Source of the DNA: Stomorhina lunata
Lineage: Eukaryota; Arthropoda; Insecta; Diptera; Rhiniidae
Length of the DNA stretch: 64,000 nucleotides
Direction of reading: 5' to 3'
NCBI GenBank assembly: GCA_933228675.1
Contig: OW121744.1
Location: 92,759,385 to 92,823,384 of the forward strand
Below, in pieces: positions 60,901 to 64,000 of the stretch. The position numbers and the translations under genes were made by a program. Each line of letters begins with the position of its first letter. Positions within the stretch are counted from its first letter, which is position 1. The notes beneath the pieces were generated by a model, which was not told the origin of the DNA, searched no databases, and worked only from the letters and a program-made list of their open reading frames with translations.

Positions 60901-61800
60901 GTGATATATGTGCCATACAAATTTTAACCTGTGATAAATTTTTGATATAAAATTTCAATCTGTGATAAATTTTTTTTATATAAAACCTCAAACTGTAATA
61001 AATTTTCTTTAGAAAATTTAATTTGTACTAAATTTTCATAAGAAAATTTTTATCTGTGATGGTTTTTTAGACAAAATTTGAATATGTGATAAATTTTAGA
61101 AAGGAAATTTATATATGCTTAACTGTGACACTTTTTCTAGAGAAAAATTTTATTTGTGATAAAATTTACAGGATAACATTTTAACCTACGATAAATTTTC
61201 AATAGAAAATATTGAATCTGTGATAAATATGTTTGAGAAAAAACAATCTATGATATACCTTTTATCTAAAGATAATTTCAATCTGCGATAAGTTATCAAT
61301 AGAAAAAACTAGTCTGTGCTATATTTCCTATAAAAAAGATCAATCAATGATACATATTTTTTCGAAAACAAAAATTTTTATAGATAGTTATAATCTGTGA
61401 TAAATTTCTTATAAACAATTTCAATCTGTAATAAATGATCTGTAGAAAATTTTAATTCGTCTAATTTTCTACAGAAAATTTCAACAGTTTATAAATTTTC
61501 TATATAAAATTTATTTGGAAAGACATTTTGAAAAGAAAAAAATATCAATCTGTGATAAATCATCTTTACAAATTTTAATCTGTTAAATATAATTTTTTCA
61601 TATAAAATTTCAAACTGTTATAAATTTTTTATACAAAATTCAATTTGTGATAAATTTTCCGAATTTCAAATGTGATAAATTTCAATCTGTGATAAATTTT
61701 GTATAAAAAATTTCGATCCATGATAAATTTCGTTTAAAAAAGCTTAATCTCTGATTAAATTTTCAAGAAAATTCTATAATAAATTTTCTTTAAAATACAT
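60900..61800 (+). repeat. Decayed right margin of array I
   Basis: Strongly diverged TTTCAATCTGTGATAAATT units with irregular spacing; the same older form as at 44.3-45.1 kb. Confidence 0.7.
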
Positions 61801-62850
61801 AACCCCCTAAAAACAATATCGAAATTTGCCCTATATTTATGGCTTCATAAATATTTAGCACTCAAAAGTACCAAATGTTTCCACAGTAAAAAAAAACTCA
61901 CTCATAAATTGATAACATTTGTGTAACTCAAGTATTAATTTTCCATATTAGCTTTACGTCAAAATTTCTCCCTGGGGCTTTAAACGCATGTTCCTTGGCT
62001 TTTGTTTTAAAAGTATTGAAAGGAAGACATTCGAAAATAACTTTTGTACAAAGAAATTCCAACCAAAATAACAACCAACATGTCCGTTATTTTTTATGGA
62101 TTTGCCTTTTTAACTGACATGTTGTAAAAAGTTACTTTAATATTGTTTTGATACTCCAAATAAAGTGCATGTGGCTCACACACACACACAGACACACATA
62201 CTCATATACATATATGTTGATCCTTAAATCCCAGAAACATGAGTAGAATGAAAAGTAGCTGCTAAGAAACAAGTAGGGAAAAAAGGAAAAAAAACACGAA
62301 TAAACGTGTCTATGCATGTCACAAACGCACAGAATAATTTTACATATAAAAATAAACGTATTTCTGGTATAAGCACACACATACATTGAAATATAAGCAA
62401 AAGGATACCGATATTCCCTTGTATCTTCATTCACATATTTTTACATTAAAAGAAAATACTAATATTTTAATGCAACTTTGGTTAGTTCTTCGTTTTTCTC
62501 TTCCCTTTTTTTTTTGATTGTTCTTTATTGGAAAAAACATTTTCTTGGTTTTGGGGAAAATAAGAAAGTTCTTCTATATATACTTATAAATAAATGCACA
62601 TGTCCCATGTTAACATATACATATTTCCACATATAAATATATACATAAGTACACACTTATGTATCGAAAAGTTATGTTTGTTTTTAAGCTGTCAACATGT
62701 TTTTTGGTCCTTTCGATGTTGTTGTTGTTGTTTCATGATTATTTTGACTTATTTTTAGCAAGGAAGAAATTTTCTTGGCATTACCTAAATGTTTAAGAAA
62801 GGATGGATATCACTTAGAACGGGATGATCATTTCATTACAAAATTAAATT
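61800..62850. other. Gene-free stretch
   Basis: CA repeat at about 62177-62200 and a short GTTGTTGTTGTTGTT tract near 62718. No gene is recognised. Confidence 0.5.
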
Positions 62851-64000
62851 TTCTATATAAAATATATTACAATTTTCTTTAAAAAATTTTATCACAGATT
62901 AAAATTTTCTGTAGAAAATTTATCACAGAATAAAATTTCTTATAGAAAATTTATCACAGATTGAAATTTTCTATAGAAAATTTTTTCACAGGATAAGTTT
63001 TTCTAAAAAAAATTATCACAGAATAAAATTTGTTATTAAAAAATTATCACATATTGAAATTTTCTATAGAAAATTTATCACAGAATATTGTTGAAATATT
63101 ATTGAAAATTTATTACAGATTGAAATTTTCTATAGAAAATTTTTTCACAGGATAAAATTTTCTATAAAAAAAATATCACAGAATAAAATTTGTTATAGAA
63201 AATTTATCACAGAATAAAAGTTCTTAAAGAAAATTTATCACAGAACAAAATTTCTTAAAGAAAATTTATAAGAGAATTAAATTCCTTATGGAAAATTTAT
63301 CACAGGATAAATTTTTTTATAAAAAAATTATCACAGAATAAAATTTTCTAAAGAAAATTTATCACAGTATAAAATTTATTTTTGAAAATTTATCACAGAT
63401 TGAAATTTTCTATAGAAAATTTATCACAGATTGAAATTTTTTATAGAAAATTTATCACAGAATACAATTTTTAATAGAGAATTTATCACAGAATAAAATT
63501 TTCTATAAAAAAATTATCACGGAATAAAATTTTCCATAAAAAAATTATCACAGAATAAAATTTGTTATAGAAAATTTATCATAAAACAAAATTTCTTAAA
63601 GAAAATATAGAAAATTTATCACAGATTGAAGTTTTCTATAGTAAATTTACCACAGATTGATTTTTTTTATAGAAAATTTATCGCAGATTAAAATTTTCTG
63701 TAGAAAATTTATCACTAATAGTAATTTTCTATAGAAAATTTAATACAGAATTAAGTTTCTTATAAAAAATTTTTTTTACAGAATATAATGTCGCAAAGAA
63801 AATTTACACCAGAATAAAATTTTTTATAGAAAGTTTATCACAGAATTAAATACCTTATGAAAAATTTATTACAGAATAAAATTTTCTCTAAAAAATTATT
63901 CACAGAATAAAATTTTTTATGGATTATCTTATGGATTATTTATCACAAATTAAAATTTTCAATAAGAAATTTATCACAGAATAAAATTTTTTATAGAAAA
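62851..64000 (-). repeat. ~31-bp CTATAG satellite, inverted older type (array J)
   Basis: About 35 diverged units of TTTATCACAGATTGAAATT or TTTATCACAGAATAAAATT joined to TTCTATAGAAAA. Reverse-complemented they give the AATCTGTGATAAATTTT form of the array margins. The array runs off the end of the window. Confidence 0.85.

Noticed and set aside
1..64000. tRNA, rRNA, snRNA or microRNA genes
   Set aside because: No cloverleaf-like GC-rich segments, rRNA motifs or long near-perfect pre-miRNA hairpins were seen; the hairpins found are too short or are repeat units.

Overview
The window is AT-rich eukaryotic DNA (well over 70% A+T by eye) made almost entirely of repeats. It has no host protein-coding exon, tRNA or rRNA that I can support. 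The best guess is a higher fly (Diptera, possibly a calyptrate such as a blow fly or house fly). The reasons are the composition, the CTAAT branch point with a CAG|GTAAGT splice junction, the recurrent GTGCCACGCCCAC word (familiar to me from fly non-coding DNA, from memory and unchecked) and the transposon types. This is inference; no species marker is present.

Layout. (1) About 0.45-27.9 kb holds roughly 65 diverged copies of one 240-300 bp repeat family. Nearly every copy keeps a box GGATATATG, and many keep a second box related to CGTATYGTAAGCAG about 70-90 bp further on. Copies read on the + strand at 0.45-9.65 kb, on the - strand at 10.8-23.95 kb and on the + strand again at 24.36-27.9 kb. 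Set into this are a dead Tc1-like transposase fragment (3.9-4.2 kb), a Tc1/mariner-type MITE (13.6 kb) and a different ~300 bp repeat with CACGCCCAC boxes (18.6-20.2 kb). (2) At 28.06-28.10 kb is a textbook recursive-splicing (ratchet) site on the + strand, which suggests the window lies inside a very long intron of a + strand gene. (3) 28.6-30.7 kb holds a 31-bp minisatellite fused to a 20-bp GTACC minisatellite. (4) 30.8-34 kb is an apparently intact LINE on the - strand with an uninterrupted endonuclease/reverse transcriptase ORF. (5) 35.8-40.2 kb is a 31-bp hairpin-forming satellite of about 140 copies. (6) 41.65-64 kb is a field of 31-33 bp satellite arrays (about 41.8-45.1, 47.6-50.4, 51.6-53.0, 53.5-55.6, 59.6-61.8 and 62.85-64 kb), all built on the palindrome TTTTCTATAGAAAA, with several changes of orientation. 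Between these lie a TIR element (46.5-47.3 kb), a 43-bp truncated LINE with a perfect target-site duplication (47.5 kb), and a complete-looking cut-and-paste DNA transposon (55.889-58.541 kb) with 33-bp TIRs, ATAT target duplication and a one-intron transposase gene.

The only plausible functional proteins are the LINE polyprotein and the DNA transposon's transposase. Long open frames inside the 33-bp satellites (up to about 700 codons) result from the unit length being a multiple of three and are not treated as genes. The items that look least described are the two-box repeat family, the self-complementary satellites that share one palindrome, and the ratchet site embedded among them.
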